IMG/VR virus record: IMGVR_UViG_3300020438_000233 | Coordinates: 1-26,389 of that record | Source of the DNA: a virus | Length of the DNA: 26,389 nucleotides | Direction: 5' to 3' (one strand) | In this document: positions 5,743-13,900 of the stretch, piece by piece | How positions within the stretch are numbered: position 1 is the first letter of the stretch | Layout: the number at the start of each line of letters is the position of its first letter | Notes under the pieces: model-generated | Seen by the model: the letters and a program-made list of their open reading frames with translations, nothing else | Database searches by the model: none | What the model was told of the DNA's origin: nothing | Program-made: the position numbers and the translations under genes

Positions 5743-6987
5743 TTAAATTGTTTTTTTATTCGTTATCATTGAATCCCCGTTTTCCGTTGCTTCATATCCT
5801 AACAATTCACGTTGTTCGTTTATTGTCAAAACTTGATTTGGAATAATATCGGAAACCATTGAAACCGGTGGTTCATATATAATTTGAAAATCGTCAATAT
5901 GCAAAGGTGTCAATTCTTTTATTATTAATGTGATCTTGTTAAATAATAATTCCTCAACGTCTTTAATGATTGTTCCCATAACCATTTCCCACGCCACACG
6001 GATTTCATTTCCGGTGTTGGTTAGTTTTCCCGCACTTACAATTCCGGACATTGCCGGTTGCCAACGGTGTGCGGTGATTATGTTTTGTGACGTCAATTTT
6101 TGTAAATCCATAAATGAACCGTCCGAATTGTCCGATAATACGGTGACATTTGCCGGTGACGTGTCACCATTTTTAACCAAAAACAAAATCTTTGAATTGT
6201 TGCCTTTGCCCGTCCATTTTTGTTGTGCGTCCTTAACCAATTTTTCCGCTTCGGCTTCACCCATATCACCATTAATTTCAACGATTGCACTTGGTGTGAA
6301 ATTATTTTTGAATTTGGAATGATTATATGTTTGTAATTCCCAATCAATTTGCAACCAACCTTCCAATGCGCCAACAAAATCCGGCAATCCGTAATAATTA
6401 AACGTTGGTTCGTAATCTTTGAAATGAATGATTGATGTGTTTTTTTCAAAACGTGGATATGTTGGAACAATAACGGTGTCTTGTTTTGTTGTTCCATATT
6501 TCGCCCAATCCGAATGAATATAAATGTGTTGTTGATCTTTTGAAACACGACATTTGGTTGCGTCTATGTGAAACAAATTAATTCCACCTTCATATTTAAC
6601 AATTTGCAAATATGCGTTTCCAAACGAATAATAATCGTCCATTAAACGTCCATAAACTTCACGCATTGATTCACCTTCCGAATTCACGTCATTGATAAAT
6701 CTTTGAACCCCTTCGTCCTCGGAATGGAATTGTTTTCCAATACTCAATATCTTTTTTTGCCCTAAAATCGCACGGTGTGTTGGCGATTGTCTTTTGATTT
6801 CTGCAAGATATTGTGGAAATAAATTATCGTCACCAAACGGAATGAATGGTGTGCGGATAGTTTTTAAATTAACATTTTCGCGAATCTTTGGATTCACACC
6901 AACATTGAAAACGTCAAATTTAGTAAACCCAATTTTTTTCGCAACTTGATTAATCGTTTGCGTTGTCGTTTTCTTTTTCCGTGTCAT
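5743..6987 (-). CDS. Portal protein
   Basis: A 414-residue portal. The N-terminal basic lead is followed by a clip/wing-type region with FGDDNLFPQYLAEIKRQSPT, the central YYSFGNAYLQIVK, and ISGIVSAGKL with NTGNEIRVAWEMVMGTII in the stem-helix part. The C-terminal VLTINEQRELLGYEAT is a hallmark of HK97/SPP1-type phage portals. Portal proteins form the dodecameric ring at one capsid vertex through which DNA is pumped by terminase. ATG 6987 overlaps the 73-residue gene by 38 bases. Unusually it lies downstream of the capsid gene and about 15.5 kb from the terminase. Confidence 0.92.
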   Translation of the reverse strand: MTRKKKTTTQTINQVAKKIGFTKFDVFNVGVNPKIRENVNLKTIRTPFIPFGDDNLFPQYLAEIKRQSPTHRAILGQKKILSIGKQFHSEDEGVQRFINDVNSEGESMREVYGRLMDDYYSFGNAYLQIVKYEGGINLFHIDATKCRVSKDQQHIYIHSDWAKYGTTKQDTVIVPTYPRFEKNTSIIHFKDYEPTFNYYGLPDFVGALEGWLQIDWELQTYNHSKFKNNFTPSAIVEINGDMGEAEAEKLVKDAQQKWTGKGNNSKILFLVKNGDTSPANVTVLSDNSDGSFMDLQKLTSQNIITAHRWQPAMSGIVSAGKLTNTGNEIRVAWEMVMGTIIKDVEELLFNKITLIIKELTPLHIDDFQIIYEPPVSMVSDIIPNQVLTINEQRELLGYEATENGDSMITNKKTI

Positions 6988-7171
6988 TTACAATTGTTTT
7001 TTTGGTTGTTTTTTTACTGTCTTTTATTTCACTAATGAACCAACAACCGTCCTTGTGTAATGACTTCAATAATCCTTGGTTGTCAATCACGCTTTGTGTT
7101 TCATACTTTTGACCACCATAACGAAATGACGTTGAATTTGCGACTTTTTTTAATAATTTATATTTTGCCAT
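6950..7171 (-). CDS. Small unknown protein before the portal
   Basis: A 73-residue protein from ATG 7171, the first gene after the terminator at 7206-7243. The N-terminal part (MAKYKLLKKVANSTSFRYGG) looks like a small SH3-like or beta-barrel module: short strands, a Gly-Gly turn and the later GCWFISEI. The C-terminus is a low-complexity charged tail of Lys/Thr then Asp/Asn/Glu. Its end overlaps the portal gene by 38 bases, suggesting coupled translation. I recall similar small proteins directly before the portal in flavophages but know no function. Confidence 0.7.
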   Translation of the reverse strand: MAKYKLLKKVANSTSFRYGGQKYETQSVIDNQGLLKSLHKDGCWFISEIKDSKKTTKKTIVNDTEKENDNAND

Positions 7172-7205
7172 AATGAAATTTTTTTTACTAAAATACTAAT
7201 TTTTT

Positions 7206-7243
7206 AAACAAAAATTGGGGACACCCTTAATGAATGTCCCCAA
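7206..7243 (-). terminator. Intrinsic terminator after the capsid/tail tube genes
   Basis: Perfect 9-base arms TTGGGGACA (7215-7223) and TGTCCCCAA (7235-7243) with an 11-base loop. On the minus strand the stem is followed directly by TTTTTGTTT (7206-7214). The position, 67 bases after the stop of the 188-residue gene and 35 bases before the next ATG, fits a terminator that ends the protease-capsid transcript, or attenuates it before the portal operon. Confidence 0.8.
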
Positions 7244-7309
7244 CTCAATGTTAATAACCGATTCCGCGTGAAACGGTCATTTTAAAACAAACTAATATGA
7301 ACGTTCGGA

Positions 7310-7876
7310 TTAAACCGGTATGTTCGCAATTGTGTTGTCCCATTCACGTGGATATTCACCTTGTTGCGTTGTCAACGTGATCGCCGTTCCATTTGCGTCT
7401 TGCAATGCAACACCCGTTGTTTGTTCACCCGTTGTGAATTCCATATATGCCGTTTCCTCAAAAATTTGATCCCAACCTAAAACGAACTTATATGTAACTG
7501 ACGGATCTGCACAATCGTCCGCGTATGTTTCCACAATCGCCGTGATTCCACAACTCGTAACCAATTCCATTAAATCCGCATTCACTTCGCACGTTACCTT
7601 TGGAATGTAGAATTCCAAACTAATTTCAATCATTGTTGAACCGTTTTCACGTGTTGCACTTGCCGTGAATCCCGCCGTTCCTCTTTCAAATTCCCATTTG
7701 TAAAAAACGTCTGTTCCCGGTGTTGCCATTGTCACGTCGTCATATGCGTGTTGACAACCCGTCCCCGGAATTGAAAACGACGCAATTTGATCGGTGTTCG
7801 CTAAATATATTGATTTTAAACCGCCACGTCTGTTTCTGTCGCAACAAACGACCGTATGTCCTGATGTAATTGCCAT
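7310..7876 (-). CDS. Probable tail tube (major tail) protein
   Basis: A 188-residue beta-rich protein directly after the major capsid gene. The N-terminus CCDRNRRGGLKSIYLANTDQI resembles the start of tail tube proteins of Bacteroidetes siphophages, and the C-terminal region (TTGVALQDANGTAITLTTQQ, then GEYPREW) matches their G...ALGD..GY.LT.. pattern. It would form the hexameric rings of the tail around the tape measure. It also contains at least seven Cys (for example 11, 12, 41), unusual for a tube protein. A capsid decoration protein is the main alternative. It is far from the other tail genes, which weakens the call. Confidence 0.55.
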   Translation of the reverse strand: MAITSGHTVVCCDRNRRGGLKSIYLANTDQIASFSIPGTGCQHAYDDVTMATPGTDVFYKWEFERGTAGFTASATRENGSTMIEISLEFYIPKVTCEVNADLMELVTSCGITAIVETYADDCADPSVTYKFVLGWDQIFEETAYMEFTTGEQTTGVALQDANGTAITLTTQQGEYPREWDNTIANIPV

Positions 7877-7897
7877 ATCTTATTCTTTTTTAATTTA

Positions 7898-8875
7898 TTA
7901 ATAACCTATTTGAACCAATGAATCGTGTAAAAACTGAACGCCCAATTTAAAGTATGCTCTAACATATACTTTTTCCGTTAGATCGTCGTAAAACATTTTC
8001 ATTTCGCCTTCCATATCGTTTGTGTCCGTTCCAACTGCAAGATTTTGTTTTGCTACATAACACGCACGAACGTCGTCCGTCGCACCAACTTGTGTCGTTG
8101 CAACTGACCAATCATACATTGGAATAACCTCAACACCTCTAAAATAGATTTTAATTGATCCGTCAACTAATTGTGAAAATCCTTCCGCATTTCCTAAATC
8201 CTCAATTGATGTTAAATAATCGTCGTAAATTTCTCTTGAAACATAAAACGCTTTGTCCCTATTGTCAACACCTTGCAATGCACTTGGTGAACTCGCCCAC
8301 ATTGAACGTAATGCCGTTAAACCGTCACCCGTTGCAAATGCACCCGAATTTGGAATTGTAACTTTGTTACCGTCAACAACCGTGTCCGCAATTAACAATT
8401 TCCACCAACCGTCGGTTGAATTGTAACAACTTGCTTTGTCACCCGCTTCACTTGTATCACCCCACCACGCTAATCTAACAACGTCTTTTGATATTCCGTT
8501 TCTTACATTTTGTAATATCGTGTCCATTAACGCCGTTCCTTCTAAATTGAAAACGTTGATTCCACTTCTAAATGATTCCTCTAAATACGTCCCAAAAAAT
8601 TCTTTTTGACATTGTGATACGGCAACTCTCATTCGTCCCGCCGTTATTACTTTGTCATTTACATTGAATTCACCCGAATCACTATCCGAACAATCTGTGT
8701 ATTTTTTAACGATACACGATAATGCGTCCGCCGTGTATAGGTTCATAACGTGTTTAACGTTTGGTATCACTCTAAATTGCATTAAATCCGAATCCCTAAA
8801 AATCGGCTCTAAAAACAATTCATTAAAATTCGCACCCGAATATGTTGCCGTAATGTTGTCTTTTGCTACACTCAT
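7898..8875 (-). CDS. Major capsid protein (HK97 fold, inferred)
   Basis: A 325-residue protein right after the protease-scaffold gene. Its length and features fit HK97-fold capsid proteins of Bacteroidetes phages: an N-arm with GANFNELFLEPIFRDSDL (14-31), an A-domain region with KAFYVSREIYDDYLTSIE (208-225), FRGVEVIPM (245-253), and the C-terminal EKVYVRAYFKLGVQF (301-315). There is no long N-terminal delta domain, consistent with scaffolding being supplied by the upstream coiled coil. The leader holds AAAGGAATAAATTATG, the strongest Shine-Dalgarno-like site I noticed in the window, as expected for the most abundant virion protein. Confidence 0.8.
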   Translation of the reverse strand: MSVAKDNITATYSGANFNELFLEPIFRDSDLMQFRVIPNVKHVMNLYTADALSCIVKKYTDCSDSDSGEFNVNDKVITAGRMRVAVSQCQKEFFGTYLEESFRSGINVFNLEGTALMDTILQNVRNGISKDVVRLAWWGDTSEAGDKASCYNSTDGWWKLLIADTVVDGNKVTIPNSGAFATGDGLTALRSMWASSPSALQGVDNRDKAFYVSREIYDDYLTSIEDLGNAEGFSQLVDGSIKIYFRGVEVIPMYDWSVATTQVGATDDVRACYVAKQNLAVGTDTNDMEGEMKMFYDDLTEKVYVRAYFKLGVQFLHDSLVQIGY

Positions 8876-8911
8876 AATTTATTCCTTTTTTTTATTAATT
8901 ACTTTTTTTTA

Positions 8912-9352
8912 TTATGCTATTCTTTGAATTGACTTCACCATTGCATTAAAGAAAGCAAGGTTTGGATCAACTGTTTTTTCTGAACCAATTTTTGTTTCCT
9001 CGTTTGCAATAACGTCGGTTTTTGTCGCTTTTAATTTTGCGATTTCGTCCGACTTATTTTGGATTTCCGCATTTGCTTGTTCCAATTCCTTTGACTTGTT
9101 TTCAATTTCGTCCTCTTTCATTCCCAATTGAACTTCAATTTCGTGAACCGCTTTTTCTAAATTGTCAACTTTGTCTTTCATTTCCTCATATGTTTTCGCC
9201 CAATCCGTTTCCTCGGCAACACTTTCGTCGTGTCCTTCCTCGTGTTCGTTTGTAACACCTAACATTGATTTGATTTTTCCAATTAAACTTGCGTCATTCG
9301 TTGGATTGTCATTGTTGTTTTCAACAACTTCATTTTGCGTATTTTCCGCCAT
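8912..9352 (-). CDS. Possible separate scaffold protein from an internal start
   Basis: ATG 9352 lies in frame inside the protease gene at Met207, exactly at the border between the protease domain and the coiled-coil region. The 20 bases before it on the minus strand are AT-rich and end TTTAGTTATGGCGG, like the true gene starts around it. Translation from here would give a 146-residue acidic, coiled-coil protein with no protease domain. In lambda, Nu3 is made in the same way inside gene C. The arrangement is inferred from sequence only. Confidence 0.45.
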   Translation of the reverse strand: MAENTQNEVVENNNDNPTNDASLIGKIKSMLGVTNEHEEGHDESVAEETDWAKTYEEMKDKVDNLEKAVHEIEVQLGMKEDEIENKSKELEQANAEIQNKSDEIAKLKATKTDVIANEETKIGSEKTVDPNLAFFNAMVKSIQRIA

Positions 9353-9970
9353 AACTAAATTATTTTTATGATTAATTACTGAATTGATTTTATCGTTTGT
9401 GATATTTGTGAAATTTGAAATATCGTAATTGTTTTTTATTGCAATTGGTTGTGTGATCCCGTTTATCAATCCCAATTCCAACGATTCTTTTGAATTAAAC
9501 CACGATTCCACGTCCATAAGATTAACATAATGTTCCGCGTCGTGTTTTGATTTACTTGCATATATTCCCGCGATTTCGTCACGGATTTTGTCCAATATGG
9601 TTGCCGTTTTTCTTAATTCATTCGCGTCACCACCGGACATTGCAAATGGATTGTGGATCATTAATAATGAATTTTCCGCCATTTCAATTGAATCACCCGC
9701 CATTGCGATAACCGACGAAATTGACGCGCAAATGCCCTCAACTTTTGTCGTTACTTTGTGTGCGTGATTTTTTAATGCATTGTAAATGGCAAGACCGTCA
9801 AAAACCGAACCGCCCAATGAATTAATATGAACGTTTATGTCTTTGTCTTTGATTTCTTTTAATTCGTCAATGAACGATTTGGCATTAACGTCATAACCAC
9901 CAACTTCCGAATAAATATAAACGTCGGCGGTGTCTTTTGCTTTGTTCTGAATATCAAACCATTTTCCCAT
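8912..9970 (-). CDS. Prohead protease (ClpP/S14 type) fused to scaffold
   Basis: A 352-residue protein. Residues 1-175 are a ClpP-like serine protease: nucleophile Ser83 in GICASISSVIAMAG, His106 in LLMIHNPF, and a probable acid Asp153 in LMDVESWF; the HINSLGGSVFDGLAIYNAL stretch (48-66) is the usual oligomer/oxyanion region. Residues about 180-210 are a linker, and 250-335 form a long charged coiled coil (KDKVDNLEKAVHEIEVQL onward) typical of a scaffold. The protein would shape the prohead, then remove scaffold by proteolysis. It opens the transcript after the terminator at 10019-10046, and the capsid gene follows 36 bases later. Confidence 0.9.
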   Translation of the reverse strand: MGKWFDIQNKAKDTADVYIYSEVGGYDVNAKSFIDELKEIKDKDINVHINSLGGSVFDGLAIYNALKNHAHKVTTKVEGICASISSVIAMAGDSIEMAENSLLMIHNPFAMSGGDANELRKTATILDKIRDEIAGIYASKSKHDAEHYVNLMDVESWFNSKESLELGLINGITQPIAIKNNYDISNFTNITNDKINSVINHKNNLVMAENTQNEVVENNNDNPTNDASLIGKIKSMLGVTNEHEEGHDESVAEETDWAKTYEEMKDKVDNLEKAVHEIEVQLGMKEDEIENKSKELEQANAEIQNKSDEIAKLKATKTDVIANEETKIGSEKTVDPNLAFFNAMVKSIQRIA

Positions 9971-10018
9971 TGGACAAAAATAAAAAACGTAAAAATTTAT
10001 TTTATGAAATTATTGGAA

Positions 10019-10046
10019 TAAAAAAACACCAATGAAAATCGGTGTT
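10019..10046 (-). terminator. Intrinsic terminator after the tail block
   Basis: On the minus strand AACACCGA (10039-10046) pairs with TTGGTGTT (10025-10032), eight pairs including one G-U, with the 6-base loop TTTTCA, and is followed by a run of T (10020-10024). The stem begins two bases after the stop of the 131-residue gene, so it is well placed to end the long tail transcript before the head genes. Confidence 0.72.
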
Positions 10047-10048
10047 AA

Positions 10049-10444
10049 TTAATAATCGGTCAAAACTGATTTCTTTTTTTCTTTGCGTTTCAATTTGTTT
10101 TGTTCTTTGACCTTTATTTTATATTCACCCAATATCGTTTCATTCTTTGTGAATTTTGGACGGTATTTATAAACGATCCCTTGAATTTGTCGGTCACTCA
10201 AATCATATTTAATTGATAAATCCATAAATGTGTGCGTCACGTGACCTTTGTTTTCACGCAACATAATATCAAAATCGTGAATGATTAAATAATTCCGGAC
10301 ACGTGTTGGTTCACACAAACCGTTTTCAACCAAATGATAAACAACGTCTTTTGGTGTGGCGAATTCACCGAACCTTGTTTGAACTTCATTCCAAACGATT
10401 TCAATGAAATCAATAACAAACGTTATTTTATTTGGTTTCGCCAT
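10049..10444 (-). CDS. Unknown protein with a possible HTH
   Basis: A 131-residue protein, Lys-rich at the C-terminus (KVKEQNKLKRKEKKKS). Residues 72-95 (TFMDLSIKYDLSDRQIQGIV onward) look like a helix-turn-helix, with YDLSDRQIQ as the turn and recognition helix. The first half is helical and predicts a compact domain. It may bind DNA or act in virion assembly; it is the last gene before a terminator and overlaps the 106-residue gene by 22 bases. Position between tape measure and prohead protease does not by itself identify it. It is not the small terminase, which is found at 23703-24104. Confidence 0.7.
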   Translation of the reverse strand: MAKPNKITFVIDFIEIVWNEVQTRFGEFATPKDVVYHLVENGLCEPTRVRNYLIIHDFDIMLRENKGHVTHTFMDLSIKYDLSDRQIQGIVYKYRPKFTKNETILGEYKIKVKEQNKLKRKEKKKSVLTDY

Positions 10445-10743
10445 ACATTATTTATTTGATTCATATATGAAACCATTTTTTGTGCGCAACCACCACAACC
10501 AAATAAATTGTTTGACGCCGTTCCGTCAACGTATTTCCTAAAATACACTAATAATTCACGACCAACCGATTCATTAACCGACCACCGACCACGTGCGTCA
10601 CGACTTCGCGCGAACAATTTCATAATTCTTTGGATTTCTTTTTTATCGTCCGGCGCGTTATCTTGAATGCGCTTTGCGATTTCAATGTGTTTGTTTGTTC
10701 CCATTTTATCAAAAATCGTTTTTTTTGTGATTGGAATTGTCAT
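10423..10743 (-). CDS. Unknown small protein with C-terminal CGGC motif
   Basis: A 106-residue mostly helical protein. The middle holds a basic segment (KLFARSRDARGRWSVNES) and the C-terminal part has FGCGGCAQKMVSYM, a CxxC motif that could bind metal or be redox active. A similar CxxC-near-the-end layout occurs in small proteins beside flavophage tape measure genes in my recollection, without a known role. It follows the zinc-ribbon-like gene by 36 bases and overlaps the next gene by 22 bases, so the three small genes after the tape measure form one translational group. ATG 10743 has an AT-rich context; ATG 10704 (MGTNKH) is an alternative. Confidence 0.7.
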   Translation of the reverse strand: MTIPITKKTIFDKMGTNKHIEIAKRIQDNAPDDKKEIQRIMKLFARSRDARGRWSVNESVGRELLVYFRKYVDGTASNNLFGCGGCAQKMVSYMNQINNVWRNQIK

Positions 10744-10779
10744 TAAATATAGTTTTTTTTCAACATATCAATGTTTATT

Positions 10780-10965
10780 TCACCATTTATTTATCGGACA
10801 TTTTCCGTCAAATTCTTTGGTGACACTTGTTTTTGCACTTAATAAACATTTACAAAGTGAACACGAATCACGATTAAACAACCATAAAAACTTGTTTGAT
10901 CGGTGTTCGCAATCACGACAAATTTTTAATCTTTTTTTCTTTGTTTCTGCATTAACTGTAAACAT
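10780..10965 (-). CDS. Zinc-ribbon-like small protein
   Basis: A 61-residue basic protein with six Cys: ICRDCEHR (Cys16, Cys19, with His21), SCSLCKC (Cys35, 38, 40) and KCPINKW (Cys56). The CxxCxH...CxxCxC...CP..xW pattern is that of a small treble-clef or rubredoxin-like zinc site found in many phage late regions. It starts 20 bases after the tape measure stop. The role could be structural in the tail tip or a nucleic acid contact; no catalytic function is expected. Confidence 0.78.
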   Translation of the reverse strand: MFTVNAETKKKRLKICRDCEHRSNKFLWLFNRDSCSLCKCLLSAKTSVTKEFDGKCPINKW

Positions 10966-10985
10966 ATATTTTATAAATATAATAA

Positions 10986-13900
10986 TTAAAAACTAATTCT
11001 TGATTCAATGTTTTTGACGCTTTTTTGTGAATTCGTCACGTCCGCTTCAACCAACAACACTTGTTGATTGTTTATTTCACCAATTAATGTTTCCGCCAAT
11101 GTTGATTCGGTTGATAACGTATCGGTTTCCATAACAATTCCACCGTCCGCGAACTTTCGTCCACCACCGGCAACATTCATTTGTGATAATATAGGTTTGA
11201 ACATTTGTGTTGAACGTTTATTAATAACCGCTTCGCCACCCTCTAATTCGGCAACACGTCCACCAACCGCAAATTTTTCACCACCTTGTGCGTGTGATTT
11301 TCCAACAACCATTCCGCCTTTTGCAAAAAACGAATCGTCCATTATTCCACCCAATTCCGCCGTCGGTGGTGCTTGTGCGTTAATTGTTGCGATCTGAATT
11401 CCGGTCATTGCTATTGTTCCCGCAATCATAATTCCTTTAATTATTGCGTCCGCAATTGCGTTTCCGGTTGCCGTTGCACTCAATATGTTCATTATGGCTT
11501 GTGCGCCACCAATGATTGCTTGTGTCTTTGCCAACGCTTTGTCTTTTTTCCATTGCTCAATTTTCAACTTTAACATTTCGTCGTCGTGCTTTTTTTCAAT
11601 GGCTTCAATCTTTGTCGCCCGTTCCTCGTCGGTCATAATTTCATATTCCGCCGTTTCCTCAAATGCTTTTATTTCTTGATCTTTTTCTGTTTGAATTCCT
11701 TGCAATTTGGTGTTCAATTGTTCTTGTTGCAATTGATTAAATGCGTCCAATGTTGATGACACGGAATCCAATGTGACGTTTATTCCGTCAATTAATTGTT
11801 CACCCGTTAATGGTTCGCCATTTTCCGGATCGTGTCCAAATACCGCACTTTGCAAAAATCCTTTGTTGTCGCCACCCATATTGGACAATTGATTTTGAAA
11901 CTTTGCAATGTTATCTTGTAAAGTGTTAATTTTGTCAATTGTATCTTTTGACGTGTCGCCGGTTGCTTGTGCCACTAATAATGCGGATTTCAATTCCGCT
12001 TGTGCAACTTTCAATGACATTTGAATTCGTTCTTTTCCGACCTTTGCGTTTGCTTTGCTTAAATCGTCCAAAACTTTTTCTTGCAATTTCAACCCGTCAA
12101 CAATTTTGTCATTATCTGCAATTTGTTGGTCAATTGTTTTTCCTTGATCGTCAACAACCACATTATATTCTTTTGCAACCTTCACCAATGTTCCTTCAAC
12201 GTCCGCCAAATCTTTTTTAGATTTTTTTAAATTATTTGTTGCGGTTTCAATTGCTTCGCTTGATTCCAAATTAATTTGTTTAATTCGTTCCTCTTTTTGT
12301 TCCTCGGACATTTTTTCCGCTTCTGCGCTATTCAAAAACGCTTGTTTCTTTTGTTCACGTGTAACGATTAAATTCTTTAATTCACGTTCTTGGTTTGCCA
12401 CTTCATTTTTAAAATCACGCATTAAATTAACGGATTCTGTTGACGCGCTTGAAAACGATCGTGTTGATATGGTTAATCCGTCCAACGCTTCAACACGTTC
12501 GTCAAATGAATCTTTAATTTGTCGTTCCAAATCTGTCATTTCCGTGTTTAAAACGATATTTTCTTTCGTCAATTCACCTTCACGTTGTGCGTTTTGAATC
12601 ATTACGTCACTTCTTGCATTCATTGATAACATTGAATCCTCGGCATTTGTTTTTTCGGTTTCCAAATTGTGAACCATTTCCACCCCCTCTTTTTTCAATT
12701 GCAACGTTAATGCGTGTGAATTTCCTAAACGGTCACCCGTGGCAATGTTGACGTCACTTTGGATATCATTGAATTTTGTTAAATCGTCCGTGTATGTTTG
12801 CGTATCGGTGGACAATTGTGGCAAAATCAATTTCGTGTCGTCCAACGCGTCGTTGGTGTCGTGGATTCCGTCCAACACTTCACGATTATTATTTTTTAAT
12901 CGGTTTCCGTCCTCAATTAATGTCGCGGTGTTTCGGACGCCTTTATTCGCACGTTCTATTTCACCCAATGTCAATTCCGAATTCACTTTTGTCAATTCTT
13001 TGTTGTTGTCTTTTAATTGTGACGACAATTCCAATTGACGTTGAATTAATAATTCAATTTCTTTTTCACTTGCTTGAATAATAATCCGTTCTTTTATGGC
13101 ATTAACCAAACCTTGATATGAATTTTCAACTTGTTCAATAATTTCTTTTTCGGATAATAGATTGGAAATGTTTGTTCCCGCTAATTTGTTAAAATTTTCC
13201 AATGCTTTTTCACGATCTTTTTGTGCAATGTTCGTGTTCTTTATTGTTTCAACCAATTGTTTTGCCTTTGCGATTTCCTCGTTTTGTGATTGAACAAATT
13301 TCTTTTTGGAATCCGTGATGTCTTTTTGCAATTGTTCTTGACGTGTCAATTCTTTGTTTTCCTCCTCCATTGCCTTGGTTAATTCGTCCGTTGAATCGGT
13401 TGCGTCGTCCGTTCCAAATATCCAATCGGACAATGCAACAATTCCAAATGTCAAACCACTAACCAACAAACCAATTGGATTCAATTTAATTGCTTTGTTG
13501 AATGCTTTCATTGATATTGTTCCGCCTTTTATTGAAATTCCAAAACCTTTCATTGCGGTTTTTGAAAATCCTAATGCCGTTGTAAATCCAACTTGTTGAA
13601 TTCTCATTGCCAACATTACGGTTTTATATGCACCCAATGGAATTAAAATATATTGAATGTTTTCAATTAATTTAGTTAAACCGGTGAATAATAATCCAAC
13701 ACCGTCCACCAACAATCGCAACGCCGGTTCAACACTTTCAACCATTTCAATCACAAATCCCGACATTGATGATGTGGTTGCGTCAATTGATCCTTTTAAT
13801 GAATCCCGCATTTCTTTTGCGAATGTGGACAACGAACCCTTTGAATCTTTTAATTTTGAATTCAATGCGTCAATCTTTGACGAACCGTCCAATAATGACG

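Noticed and set aside
5930-6322. 130-codon plus-strand frame opposite the portal gene
   Set aside because: Shadow of the portal gene with no promoter or start signal.
6093-6548. 151-codon minus-strand frame inside the portal gene in another frame
   Set aside because: The portal frame is clearly coding through this region; the alternative product is basic and has no motif, so it is a shadow.
7244-7309. A 9-codon ATG frame (MTVSRGIGY) between the tail tube gene and the terminator
   Set aside because: Too short to distinguish from chance and not linked to a downstream gene because a terminator follows.
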